A stretch of DNA of 6,836 nt from Brevundimonas sp. (GCA_022712235.1 JALAGW010000210.1:1-6836), one strand, 5' to 3'; positions 1-5,860 are shown, counted from the first letter of the stretch. Notes: generated from the letters alone by a model not told the origin. Numbers and translations: made by a program.

Positions 1-335
1 ATGAAGGCCCGGCCCGAGGCCGCGGTCAGGGCGGCGGTCTTCAGGAAGGTGATGTGCGGGGCTTCGCCGCCGTCGTCATGATCGCTCTCGATCACCCGTC
101 CGGTCCAGCCGACGGGCCGACGCGACGGCTGATCGCGCCGTTCGCCGGGACGGCGCAGATCGACCACGGTGGCGAGGTTCAGGTCGGCCAGGCGCGCCAG
201 ATCGACCTCGGTCGCCCGCGCCTGATGGGCCGAACGATACAACCGCCTGGACACGATGCGGGCGTCGCCGACGGCGTAGTCGCCGTAGTCGCGGAAGTTG
301 TCGATGGCCTGAAACGGCGAAGGGCGGTCGCTCAT
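1..335 (-). CDS. Tyrosine-protein phosphatase, Y_phosphatase3-like (3' end cut by window edge)
   Basis: The minus-strand frame is open from an ATG at 335-333 to the window edge, giving 111 codons with no stop. The N-terminus reads MSDRPSPFQAIDNFRDYGDY, then RLYRSAH and TVVDLRRPGERRDQ. These match the opening blocks of bacterial dual-specificity tyrosine/serine phosphatases (Y_phosphatase3 family): 'NFRDxGGY', 'LYRSA' and 'VxDLRxxxER'. Such enzymes remove phosphate from phosphotyrosine, or sometimes phosphoinositides, through a cysteine in an HCxxGxxR loop. That loop lies in the C-terminal half, outside the window, so activity cannot be judged. The start is supported by AGGAAGG about 7 bases upstream. 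The gene begins 33 bases after the stop of the winged-helix regulator, in the same direction, so it may be the third gene of that operon, though it could have its own promoter. The family call is fairly secure; the substrate is unknown. Confidence 0.82.
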   Translation of the reverse strand, partial: MSDRPSPFQAIDNFRDYGDYAVGDARIVSRRLYRSAHQARATEVDLARLADLNLATVVDLRRPGERRDQPSRRPVGWTGRVIESDHDDGGEAPHITFLKTAALTAASGRAF

Positions 336-368
336 GACCGCCTTCCTAGGACTATTCACGCGCCAAGG

Positions 369-686
369 CTAACGGGCGCCGACCAGACCGGACATGGCGT
401 CCAGATAGGCGACGAAGGCGTCGCGCCCCGCCTCCGTCATGGTCGCCCGAGTCAGGGGCTTGCGACCCTGAAAGCTCTTGACCACCTCGACGAAGCCCGC
501 CTCCTCCAGCTTGCGCAGATGGACCGACAGATTGCCGTCCGTGGCCTGAAGCCGGGTCTTCAGTTCGTTGAAGTCGGCGGTCCCGACGCCAGACAGATAG
601 GCCATGATCCCCAGGCGCACTCGGCCATGGATGACCTCGTCGATGCGGCCGATGTCGAAGTCCGTCGCCCCATCCTCAACGCCCAT
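369..686 (-). CDS. Winged-helix transcriptional regulator (HTH_34 type)
   Basis: 105-residue protein that is essentially one winged-helix DNA-binding domain. Residues 13-35 (IGRIDEVIHGRVRLGIMAYL) form the first helices. The recognition region is TDGNLSVHLRKLEEAGFVEV (about 49-68), followed by the wing SFQGRKPLTRATMTEAG. This pattern (DGNLSxHLRKLEEAGYV with FxGRxPxT) is typical of the MarR/ArsR-like HTH_34 family, small dimeric repressors common in Caulobacterales and Xanthomonadales. No ligand- or metal-binding cysteine cluster is visible, so the signal is unknown. The ATG at 686-684 follows the stop of the upstream membrane-protein gene by a single base, so the two are almost certainly co-transcribed and probably translationally coupled; AGGAAGG lies further upstream, inside that gene. 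The regulator probably acts on the dyad at 1351-1375 in front of the operon, but this is inference from position. Confidence 0.88.
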   Translation of the reverse strand: MGVEDGATDFDIGRIDEVIHGRVRLGIMAYLSGVGTADFNELKTRLQATDGNLSVHLRKLEEAGFVEVVKSFQGRKPLTRATMTEAGRDAFVAYLDAMSGLVGAR

Positions 687-687
687 T

Positions 688-1314
688 TCAGCCCGCCTTC
701 CTGACCGCGCCGCGCACCAGAACCAGGCCAGGCACGAGAGCCACGGCGATCAGCAGGGCCAGATAGACAGGATAGATGAGCAGGGCATCGCCCAAACCGG
801 CCAGGACGACGGCGCCGAGGTAGGACGTCAGGCCCACGAGGTTGAGCCAAGCCTTGCGGCTGATGGCCGCAACCACCATCCAGGCCGAACCATAGGCGCC
901 CATAACCACCGTCGGCATCAGAGCCATCACGCTCCACTCTCCGGTGCGCCAACCAAAGACCATCAGCGCCACCCATGTAACGAAGATTCCGTAGCCGATG
1001 GCCGACCAGGCCGCGCCGACCGACCGGTTCATGGCGCTCGCGCCTCCACAGACGCTTTCGATCCGGCGGATGAGTACGATCAGGGCGATTACGAACACCG
1101 CGGCCGCGCTCAGCCACAGCGACAGGCTTTCCCAGCTTCCGTTGGGGATTCGACCCAGCTCCATCATCCACTGGCCGACCGTGGCGGCGCCAAAGATGAC
1201 GGCGGCGGCGACCAGAACAGATCCGCCCAACAGCGGCCCCTGTCGCCCCTCCTGGGCCAGGGCCTTCATATAGGCGATGTCGTCGTGGACGGACTGCACT
1301 TGGTCGCGGGTCAT
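688..1314 (-). CDS. Six-helix integral membrane protein of unknown function, paired with the regulator
   Basis: 208-residue protein starting MTRDQVQSVHDDIAYMKALA. The charged N-terminus (1-25, possibly an amphipathic helix) precedes about six hydrophobic segments at residues 27-47, 63-82, 100-121, 128-150, 157-174 and 177-200. The tail is basic (RGAVRKAG), suggesting a cytoplasmic C-terminus. No transporter or enzyme signature is recognisable. The frame could extend upstream to 1416, but that would cross the promoter/dyad region. The ATG at 1314-1312 is preceded by GGGAGAG at good spacing, so the shorter form is preferred. It is the first gene of a leftward operon with the HTH_34 regulator one base downstream. 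Such regulator plus small membrane protein pairs recur in related bacteria, where one is thought to respond to or control the other; the biochemical role is not known to me. Confidence 0.8.
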   Translation of the reverse strand: MTRDQVQSVHDDIAYMKALAQEGRQGPLLGGSVLVAAAVIFGAATVGQWMMELGRIPNGSWESLSLWLSAAAVFVIALIVLIRRIESVCGGASAMNRSVGAAWSAIGYGIFVTWVALMVFGWRTGEWSVMALMPTVVMGAYGSAWMVVAAISRKAWLNLVGLTSYLGAVVLAGLGDALLIYPVYLALLIAVALVPGLVLVRGAVRKAG

Positions 1315-1350
1315 GGCGTCTCTCCCTGCCTGTTGATGGGACAGTGCATC

Positions 1351-1375
1351 AAGAACTTTATACTGTAAAGTTCTT
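1351..1375. promoter_or_regulatory. Perfect 10-bp inverted repeat, candidate operator for the winged-helix regulator
   Basis: AAGAACTTTA (1351-1360) and TAAAGTTCTT (1366-1375) are exact reverse complements separated by TACTG. The site is AT-rich in a GC-rich background and lies between two divergent genes: 37 bases before the membrane-protein ATG and 40 bases before the methyltransferase ATG. A -10-like TATACT (1359-1364, plus strand) sits inside it, with a weak -35-like TTGATG at 1333-1338 at an over-long spacing of 20. On the minus strand a -35-like TTTACA overlaps the right half. Size and symmetry fit a dimeric winged-helix repressor, so autoregulation is likely; control of the methyltransferase is also possible. 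The dyad is seen; the binding protein is inferred. Confidence 0.65.
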
Positions 1376-1414
1376 TTTTGAGACGGCGCGCACGGCGCAT
1401 GGCAGGCCTTGGTC

Positions 1415-2161
1415 ATGCGAGTCGCCTTTCACCACATCGCGTATCAGCCCCTGGCCGTCTGCAACGCCCTGTCGATGGCGCGGCTGGAAGCCACCGCCAG
1501 GCGCGCGGGGCTGATGCCCGATGCTACCATCATGGACATCGGCTGCGCCTACGGCGGGGTGTCGATTCACCTGGCGCGAACCTTCGGCGCGCGGGTGACG
1601 GCGATCGAACTGGACCCGGTCATGGCCGCAGGCGCCGAGGCGCGTGTTCAGGCGGCAGGCCTGACAGACCGGATCAATGTGCGACGCGAGACCTCGGCGG
1701 CGTCGCTGGCCGCCCTTCCGCCCTGCAATCTGATCGTCGCCATCGGCTCCACCGAACCGGCGGGCAAGGGCCTGCGCGAGCCCGCCGCCGTCTTCGCCGC
1801 CCTGGCCGAGCACCTGTCCCCCGACGGCGCCCTGCTGTGGGGCGATCTGTTCTGGAAAGACGAGCCGCCCGCCCCCCTGCGTCAACTGGTCGAGACCGGC
1901 GGCTACTACGTCAGCCACGACGCCTGGCAGACCGCCGCGCGCGACGCGGGCCTTGAGGTCGTCTCGGCCGAAATCAGCGACGCCGCCGAATGGGCCGCCT
2001 ATCGCACGGCGATGGAGGCCGCCATCGCGGCCTGGCTGGACGCTCACCCCGACCATGCCGACGCCCCCGGCGGCGCCGCCACCGCCCACCGCATCAAGAT
2101 GATGCTCGACTTCGGCGCCGACTACCTCGGCTTCGGCCTCTACCTGTTCCGCAAGGGCTGA
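1415..2161 (+). CDS. Class I SAM-dependent methyltransferase
   Basis: 248-residue protein beginning MRVAFHHIAYQPLAVCNALS. Motif I of Rossmann-fold methyltransferases is plain at residues 39-48 (IMDIGCAYGG). The acidic residue that binds the SAM ribose is E65 in VTAIELDP, and a motif IV-like strand lies at 105-114 (NLIVAIGSTEP). The C-terminal half (LLWGDLFWKDEPP onward, then a helical region and GLYLFRKG) is the likely substrate cap. The general layout recalls the methyltransferases loosely annotated as cyclopropane-fatty-acyl-phospholipid synthase-like, but the long CFA synthase N-terminal domain is missing, so a soluble small-molecule substrate is more likely. The ATG at 1415 is chosen because GGCAGG lies about 8 bases upstream; a TTG two codons earlier is possible. 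The gene stands alone, divergent from the membrane-protein operon, and may share its control region. The specific reaction is unknown. Confidence 0.85.
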   Translation: MRVAFHHIAYQPLAVCNALSMARLEATARRAGLMPDATIMDIGCAYGGVSIHLARTFGARVTAIELDPVMAAGAEARVQAAGLTDRINVRRETSAASLAALPPCNLIVAIGSTEPAGKGLREPAAVFAALAEHLSPDGALLWGDLFWKDEPPAPLRQLVETGGYYVSHDAWQTAARDAGLEVVSAEISDAAEWAAYRTAMEAAIAAWLDAHPDHADAPGGAATAHRIKMMLDFGADYLGFGLYLFRKG

Positions 2162-2171
2162 AGCGCCCAAT

Positions 2172-2204
2172 GAAAAGAGCGCCCGGAGACATCCCCGAGC
2201 GCCC
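2172..2204 (-). terminator. Probable rho-independent terminator of amn
   Basis: Read on the minus strand, GGGCGCTCGG (2204-2195) and CCGGGCGCTC (2186-2177) pair over 10 positions, two of them G-U in RNA, around an 8-base loop. The stem is followed directly by TTTTC. It starts 64 bases past the amn stop. In the plus-strand transcript the same two positions become A-C mismatches and there is only a TT after the stem, so it favours leftward transcription and is a weak terminator for the methyltransferase. Confidence 0.6.
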
Positions 2205-2230
2205 TTCAACATCGCCTTTGCGCTCAAGCA

Positions 2231-2251
2231 GCGCGCGACCGCGTCGCGCGC
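2231..2251. repeat. Perfect 9-bp inverted repeat between the methyltransferase and amn
   Basis: GCGCGCGAC (2231-2239) and GTCGCGCGC (2243-2251) are exact reverse complements with a 3-base loop (CGC). It would form a very stable hairpin in either transcript but no T-run follows on either side. It lies between the amn stop and the terminator-like stem at 2172-2204, so it may help to stop transcription or protect 3' ends. GCG-repeat symmetry also arises easily in GC-rich DNA. Confidence 0.5.
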
Positions 2252-2267
2252 GATAGCGCCCTTCTTC

Positions 2268-3713
2268 TTACCGGAAAGGCGGCTCGTCGAAGGCGCGCAG
2301 CTTGCGCGAGTGCAGCTTGGCGCCCTCGGCCCGCAGCAGGTCGACGGCCTGGATGCCGATCTGAAGGTGCTCGGAGATCGAGCCTTCATAGAAGCGATTG
2401 GCCTGGCCCGGCAGCTTGATCTCGCCGTGCAGCGGCTTGTCCGACACGCACAGCAGGGTCCCGTAGGGCACGCGGAAGCGATAACCCTGGGCCGCGATGG
2501 TGGCGCTCTCCATGTCGATGGCGACGGCGCGGCTCTGGTTGAAGCGCAAGGCCGACTTGGAATAACGCAGCTCCCAGTTGCGGTCGTCGGTGGTGACGAC
2601 GGTGCCGGTGCGCAGGCGCTTCTTGACCTCCTCGCCCGGCGCGCCCGAGACTTGCTTGGTCGCATCATAGAGAGCGCGCTGGACCTCGGCGATCGAAGGG
2701 ATCGGAATATCGGCGGGCAGGACCGCGTCCAGCACATGGTCGTCGCGCAGATAGGCGTGGGCCAGAACATAGTCGCCGATGGTCTGGCTGGCGCGCAGAC
2801 CGCCGCAGTGACCGATCATCATCCAGGCGTGCGGCCGGGTGACGGCCAGGTGGTCGCAGATGGTCTTGGCGTTGGACGGCCCGACCCCGATGTTGACCAG
2901 GGTGATGCCCTGACCGTCCGGCCGCGTCAGGTGATAGGCCGGCATCTGATGGCGACGCCAGGCCGCGTCCATGATGGCGACTTCCGGGTTGGGCGTGGCG
3001 CGGTCGATGACCACGCCGCCGGCGCAGGACAGGGTCTCATAGGGGCTGTCCGGATCGGCCAGCTGGGCGCAGGCCCAGCGCACGAACTCATCGACATAGC
3101 GGTGATAGTTGGTGAACAGGACATAGGACTGCACGTCCTCGACCGGGGTGCCGGTGTAGTGGCGCAGGCGGGCCAGCGAGAAGTCGGTGCGCAGGCCGTC
3201 GAACTGGGCCAGGGGGAAGTCCTCGTCCGGCGCGAACAGGCCGTCCGAGATTTCATCGCCGATGTGGGCCAGGTCCGTGGTCGGGAACCAGCGGGCGATG
3301 GCCGCCGTCATGGTGCTGTCCAGCGCCACGCCCGAGCCGTCCAGCACATAGGGGAAGGGAATCTCCTGATCCGAGGGTTCGACCGTGATCGTGGCGCCGT
3401 ATTCGGTCGCCAGCAGGGTCAGTTGCTCCAGCAGATAGGCGCGATACAGGTCGGGGCGGGTGACGGTGGTCGTATAGACGCCGGTGCGCGACAGGCGGGC
3501 GAAGGCCCGCGTCTCAAGGTCCTGGGGACGGTCGCCGAACCAGCTGACGGTCAGTCGGGGATAGGCGAACAGGCCGGCGGCCCGGGCCTCGACGTCGGCG
3601 CGCTCGCCGGTCTCGAGGAAGCGCTTCACTGCGGCGCGCAGGTTGGCGACGGATTGATTGTAGAGGGTTTCGAGGCGGTCCAGCGCCGCCTGGGGGGTCA
3701 TCTTGTCTGTCAT
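2268..3713 (-). CDS. amn: AMP nucleosidase
   Basis: 481-residue cytoplasmic enzyme that hydrolyses AMP to adenine and ribose 5-phosphate, helping control the adenylate pool and purine salvage. The N-terminal Amn-specific domain covers about residues 6-165 (LYNQSV, GLFAYPRLTVSW, YTTTVTRPDLYRAYLLEQLT, EIPFPYVLDGS). The catalytic nucleoside phosphorylase-like domain follows. Key blocks are GITLVNIGVGPSNAKTICDH (269-288), MIGHCGGLR (299-307), GDYVLAHAYLRDDHVLDAVL (313-332), TGTVVTTDDRNWE (369-381) and VAIDMESATIAAQGYRFRVP (397-416), then CVSDKPLHGEIKLPG. From memory these match E. coli Amn (484 residues) almost residue for residue, and the ends correspond too (FDEPPFR at the C-terminus). An upstream in-frame start at 3821 exists, but the ATG at 3713 has AGAGGAAG about 5 bases before it and matches the family length. 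The gene is single, divergent from the SRPBCC gene, and appears intact. Confidence 0.97.
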   Translation of the reverse strand: MTDKMTPQAALDRLETLYNQSVANLRAAVKRFLETGERADVEARAAGLFAYPRLTVSWFGDRPQDLETRAFARLSRTGVYTTTVTRPDLYRAYLLEQLTLLATEYGATITVEPSDQEIPFPYVLDGSGVALDSTMTAAIARWFPTTDLAHIGDEISDGLFAPDEDFPLAQFDGLRTDFSLARLRHYTGTPVEDVQSYVLFTNYHRYVDEFVRWACAQLADPDSPYETLSCAGGVVIDRATPNPEVAIMDAAWRRHQMPAYHLTRPDGQGITLVNIGVGPSNAKTICDHLAVTRPHAWMMIGHCGGLRASQTIGDYVLAHAYLRDDHVLDAVLPADIPIPSIAEVQRALYDATKQVSGAPGEEVKKRLRTGTVVTTDDRNWELRYSKSALRFNQSRAVAIDMESATIAAQGYRFRVPYGTLLCVSDKPLHGEIKLPGQANRFYEGSISEHLQIGIQAVDLLRAEGAKLHSRKLRAFDEPPFR

Positions 3714-3823
3714 GACTTCCTCTAGCCGAAAACCGTGACCGTGGCGAGACGGGGGAAACACAAGGACACGACTGTTGACCGGCGGCGTCGGACAGGGTTC
3801 CGCTGGCGTCAGGAGGATCATCC
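3714..3823. promoter_or_regulatory. Divergent promoter region between amn and the SRPBCC gene
   Basis: The 110 bases between the two start codons must hold the promoters of both genes. Clear ribosome binding sites flank it: AGAGGAAG for amn (minus strand, just above 3713) and AGGAGG around 3810-3815 for the plus-strand gene. A TTGACC at 3775-3780 could be a -35 box for the plus-strand gene, but no convincing -10 follows at normal spacing. No operator-like dyad stands out. Confidence 0.4.
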
Positions 3824-4351
3824 ATGTCCAGACGCCTGATTTCCGTCGCTGCAGTCCTGCTTGTCCTGTCTCCCGCGTCCGCCCTGGCCGAAGTGAAGTC
3901 GGCGACGCCCGGCGGGTTCGAGGTCGGCGGGACGGTGGCCCTGAGCGCCCCGCCGGCGCGCGTGTGGACGGTGCTGACCGCGCCCGACATCTGGTGGAGC
4001 CGCGACCATCGCTGGTTCAAGAACTCGACCCTGTCGCTGGATCTGTCGCCCGGCGGTTGCTGGTGCGAGCAGGCGGCGGACGGCCGCGTCTCGCGCCATC
4101 TGGAGACGGCCCTGGTCGAGCCGGGGTCGAAGCTGGTGCTGCGCGGCGGCCTGGGCCCGCTGCAGGGGCAGGGCGCGAGCGGCGGGCTGACATTTGATCT
4201 CAAGGCCGAGGGCGAAGGCAGCCTGCTGACCTGGTCCTATATCGTCGGCGGCTATACGCCCGGCGGGCTGGACGCCTGGGCCGGACCGGTCGACGGGGTT
4301 CTGTCGGCGCAGTTGGCTGGCCTGAAGGCTCGCGCCGAGGCCGCGGACTGA
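3824..4351 (+). CDS. Exported SRPBCC-fold (START/Bet v1-like) protein
   Basis: 175-residue protein. MSRRLISVAAVLLVLSPASA is a classical signal peptide with a likely cut after SALA (residue 22), so the mature protein is probably periplasmic. The remainder looks like an SRPBCC domain: a first strand and helix with APPARVWTVLTAPDIWWSRD (residues 42-61), a central NSTLSLDLSPGGCWCE (67-82), and the closing strands LTFDLKAEGEGSLLTWSYIV (122-141). The helix ending the fold is near 150-172. SRPBCC domains bind hydrophobic ligands in a deep cavity; 'DxWWSxDHxW' with 'GGCWCE' marks a subgroup seen in Caulobacterales-type genomes, with no defined ligand. Two close cysteines (C79, C81) could form a bond or bind a metal after export. 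The ATG is supported by AGGAGG. The gene is divergent from amn with no evident functional link. Confidence 0.8.
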   Translation: MSRRLISVAAVLLVLSPASALAEVKSATPGGFEVGGTVALSAPPARVWTVLTAPDIWWSRDHRWFKNSTLSLDLSPGGCWCEQAADGRVSRHLETALVEPGSKLVLRGGLGPLQGQGASGGLTFDLKAEGEGSLLTWSYIVGGYTPGGLDAWAGPVDGVLSAQLAGLKARAEAAD

Positions 4352-4510
4352 GCTCGGAACGGGGCCAGAAACGGGAGCACAAAGCGGGGGCGAAGGTGAG
4401 CCGAAATCCTGAAACGGACGAAGGCGAGCGGTGAAGTCGATATCTTGCGACGACTCGATGTGTCGATGCGAAAATGGCGCGCATGATTTCCCGCCTTGCC
4501 GCGCCGGGAA
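4352..4510. other. Intergenic stretch between convergent genes, with a weak hairpin
   Basis: No reading frame here has a ribosome binding site and recognisable protein. The main structure is a stem at its right end: 4483-4493 pairs with 4505-4514 over 10 base pairs with one bulged T. On the minus strand it begins at the stop codon of the hydrolase-like gene and is followed about 10 bases later by ATTTTC, so it may be that gene's terminator, though the T-run is displaced. No clear terminator for the SRPBCC gene is visible. Confidence 0.35.
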
Positions 4511-5242
4511 TCATGGACGGCAGGGACGCGAGGCGGCGCAACCCTGGAGCGGCGCGAGCGCGCTATACAGGCCTTCGATCGCGTCATCCCGAGGCGCGGC
4601 CCGAGCGGCGATCCGACCCGCATCGATCTGAACCCGACCGCCGAGCGCCCGGATGCGCGCCGCCAAAGCCAGGTCCGCATCGCCGCCCCCGGCCAGCCCG
4701 ATCGGCGGAGCGTCGACGCGAATATAGGCCTCGGGCCGGGTCAGGGTCGGGTCAGGCTGAGGGCCGGGCGACGACCGCCGCCATGAGGCTGCAACCCGGA
4801 TCAGGTCGGAACGCCCCCGCCCGGCCATGTAGCGCCGGTCCAGAGCGATCATCAGGGCGGCGTCCGCACGCCTTCCCAGCCCCAGAACGCCCAGCCGCGC
4901 GGGATCGCCGCCGAACCCCGCCGCGCGGTCCGCGACCCAGACGGTCGCCACGGCGGCGTCCGCGATCATCACCGCCTCCGAACCGCCTACTGTCCGCAAA
5001 CCCGCCAAGGCGACGACGAAGCCGCGCCGCGCCAGCCGCCGGGCGAGCTTGCGCCCCTCCCCGCGCTCGTCTGCAAACACCACCAGAACCGGACCACCCG
5101 CCGCGCCGCGCGGAGCGAGCATCTCGACGGTCTGGCGTGGATCGGGGCCATAGCGAAGCCTGTCGCCAGCCGCCCATGCGCCGCCGAACGGCGCGGCTGC
5201 AAGGCCGCAGAACAGGGAAAGGAACAGGCCTCGGCGGGTCAT
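4511..5242 (-). CDS. Exported alpha/beta-hydrolase-like protein lacking catalytic residues
   Basis: 243-residue protein with an N-terminal export signal (MTRRGLFLSLFCGLAAAPFG, cut probably after AWA near residue 24). The TRRGLF start is compatible with a Tat signal. The mature part follows the plan of secreted alpha/beta-hydrolase esterases: RLRYGPDPRQTVEMLAP (28-44), LVVFADERGEGRKLARRLAR (53-72), RGFVVALAGLRT (73-84), a helix with WVADRAAGFGGDPARLGVLG (102-121) and ALMIALDRRYMAG (129-141). The functional sites are gone. HGGGW, the expected oxyanion loop, is ADERG; the nucleophile elbow GxSxG is GLGRR at 121-125; and the protein contains no histidine at all. The frame is intact and base use is normal, so it looks like a maintained non-enzyme or a fast-drifting paralogue. 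ATG at 5242-5240 has GGAGCG about 5 bases upstream. Family placement is by pattern recognition. Confidence 0.68.
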   Translation of the reverse strand: MTRRGLFLSLFCGLAAAPFGGAWAAGDRLRYGPDPRQTVEMLAPRGAAGGPVLVVFADERGEGRKLARRLARRGFVVALAGLRTVGGSEAVMIADAAVATVWVADRAAGFGGDPARLGVLGLGRRADAALMIALDRRYMAGRGRSDLIRVAASWRRSSPGPQPDPTLTRPEAYIRVDAPPIGLAGGGDADLALAARIRALGGRVQIDAGRIAARAAPRDDAIEGLYSALAPLQGCAASRPCRP

Positions 5243-5382
5243 GACGCTCCGACAACCAGAGAAGGCCCCTTATCGCCATGGACCGCCCCCGGCTCAACCT
5301 TGCGCCTGACCTTGCCCGTCAGGGCGCCGCCGCTTCGGAACGCCAGCTCGTCACACTTCACTCACTGATTTGTCGTAAAACA
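5243..5382. other. Intergenic spacer between divergent genes
   Basis: About 140 bases between the hydrolase-like gene and the promoter of the small exported protein. The half near 5260-5350 is GC-rich like coding DNA; the half from 5360 on turns AT-rich as the promoter begins. No convincing gene or strong repeat is visible, and the promoter of the leftward gene could not be identified. Confidence 0.4.
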
Positions 5383-5410
5383 TTTACATTGAAAAAATTG
5401 AGCGCATAAT
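5383..5410 (+). promoter_or_regulatory. Sigma-70-type promoter for the small exported protein
   Basis: TTTACA at 5383-5388 and CATAAT at 5405-5410 are separated by 16 bases, in an AT-rich island within GC-rich DNA. Both boxes are close to the housekeeping consensus. Transcription would begin around 5416-5418, giving a leader of about 40 bases before the ATG at 5455. Confidence 0.6.
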
Positions 5411-5433
5411 TCGCTCTGAGTCCGGAGCGAATT
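5408..5433. promoter_or_regulatory. Perfect 9-bp dyad at the start of the leader, with a GANTC site in its loop
   Basis: AATTCGCTC (5408-5416) and GAGCGAATT (5425-5433) are exact reverse complements separated by TGAGTCCG. The left arm overlaps the end of the -10 box and the right arm lies in the early transcript, a classic repressor position. The spacer contains GAGTC (5418-5422), a recognition site for the CcrM cell-cycle DNA methyltransferase of Caulobacterales. Whether it is an operator, an RNA hairpin or a methylation-sensitive site is not shown by the sequence. Confidence 0.5.
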
Positions 5434-5454
5434 CCGGCCAAGGGAGGATATCGC

Positions 5455-5787
5455 ATGCGCCTGATCGCCGTCGCCGTCTCGACCCTGCTGCTCGCTGGAG
5501 CCGCGCCTGTTCTGGCTCAGTCGCCGGAACAGAGTCCGCAGAGCCAGAGGCCGCAGCCGACGCGCGGCTCGACCGTCCAGCCGCAGCGCGTGGTGCTGAT
5601 CTGCGAGAGCGACGCCGCGACCCGCACCGCCTTCACCCGCCAATACGGCGCCGAGCCGGTCTTCCTGACCGCGCGCGAAGCCGTCCAGGCCAAGACGGCC
5701 GGACAGGCTTGGACCACGCCGCGCTGCATGACCGAGCGCGAGCACGGCCGCTATGTCCAGCTGACCCAGACCTACGCCGCGCACTAG
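5455..5787 (+). CDS. Small exported protein of unknown function
   Basis: 110-residue protein. MRLIAVAVSTLLLAGAAPVL is a signal peptide with a likely cut after VLA (residue 21). A Gln/Pro/Ser-rich linker follows (QSPEQSPQSQRPQPTRGST, about 22-40). The conserved-looking core is VVLICESDAATRTAFTRQYG (46-65), then PVFLTAREAVQA (68-79) and WTTPRCMTEREHGRYVQLTQ (86-105). Two cysteines, C50 and C91, are the only ones in the mature protein and could form a disulphide in the periplasm. I recognise no domain. GGGAGG about 8 bases upstream and a good promoter support the start. It is monocistronic: a strong terminator follows. It is convergent with the S9 peptidase gene, so no operon partner hints at its role. 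Confidence 0.75.
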   Translation: MRLIAVAVSTLLLAGAAPVLAQSPEQSPQSQRPQPTRGSTVQPQRVVLICESDAATRTAFTRQYGAEPVFLTAREAVQAKTAGQAWTTPRCMTEREHGRYVQLTQTYAAH

Positions 5788-5807
5788 GCCTCTGTTCCAG
5801 AACGACA

Positions 5808-5842
5808 AAGGGCGCGGCCATCTCTGACCGCGCCCTTCTTTT
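5808..5842. terminator. Strong bidirectional rho-independent terminator
   Basis: AAGGGCGCGG (5808-5817) and CCGCGCCCTT (5828-5837) are perfect reverse complements around a 10-base loop, followed on the plus strand by CTTTT. It ends the small exported-protein gene 20 bases past its stop. On the minus strand the same stem begins 23 bases after the S9 peptidase stop, followed by only TGTCG, so termination in that direction would be weaker. Confidence 0.85.
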
Positions 5843-5853
5843 GTGGTCAGAGA
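5821..5853. repeat. 9-bp inverted repeat overlapping the terminator
   Basis: TCTCTGACC (5821-5829) and GGTCAGAGA (5845-5853) are exact reverse complements. The left arm shares bases with the loop and right arm of the terminator stem, so the two hairpins cannot form together. It could give the leftward S9 transcript its own 3' hairpin, or be chance. Confidence 0.4.
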
Positions 5854-5860
5854 CCCGGCC

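Noticed and set aside
54..704. Long plus-strand open frame
   Set aside because: It is antisense to the phosphatase and regulator genes, which have clear family motifs and ribosome binding sites; long antisense frames are common in GC-rich DNA.
1351..1380. Dyad followed by six Ts read as a plus-strand terminator
   Set aside because: No plus-strand gene lies upstream, the stem is AT-rich and weak, and the site is in a divergent promoter region, so an operator fits better.
1315..1416. N-terminal extension of the membrane protein to 1416
   Set aside because: It would cross the dyad and overlap the methyltransferase start; the ATG at 1314 has a good GGGAGAG site and begins where family-like sequence begins.
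2310..3725. 471-codon plus-strand open frame
   Set aside because: It lies entirely opposite amn, whose protein is unmistakable; its Gly/Val/Asp-rich sequence is typical of antisense translation.
3714..3821. N-terminal extension of amn to 3821
   Set aside because: The added 36 residues are not family-like, and the ATG at 3713 has AGAGGAAG and gives the usual length of about 480 residues.
5278..5409. 43-codon plus-strand frame beginning MDRPRLNLAPDLARQG
   Set aside because: It has no well-placed ribosome binding site, runs through the promoter of the next gene, and resembles nothing known.
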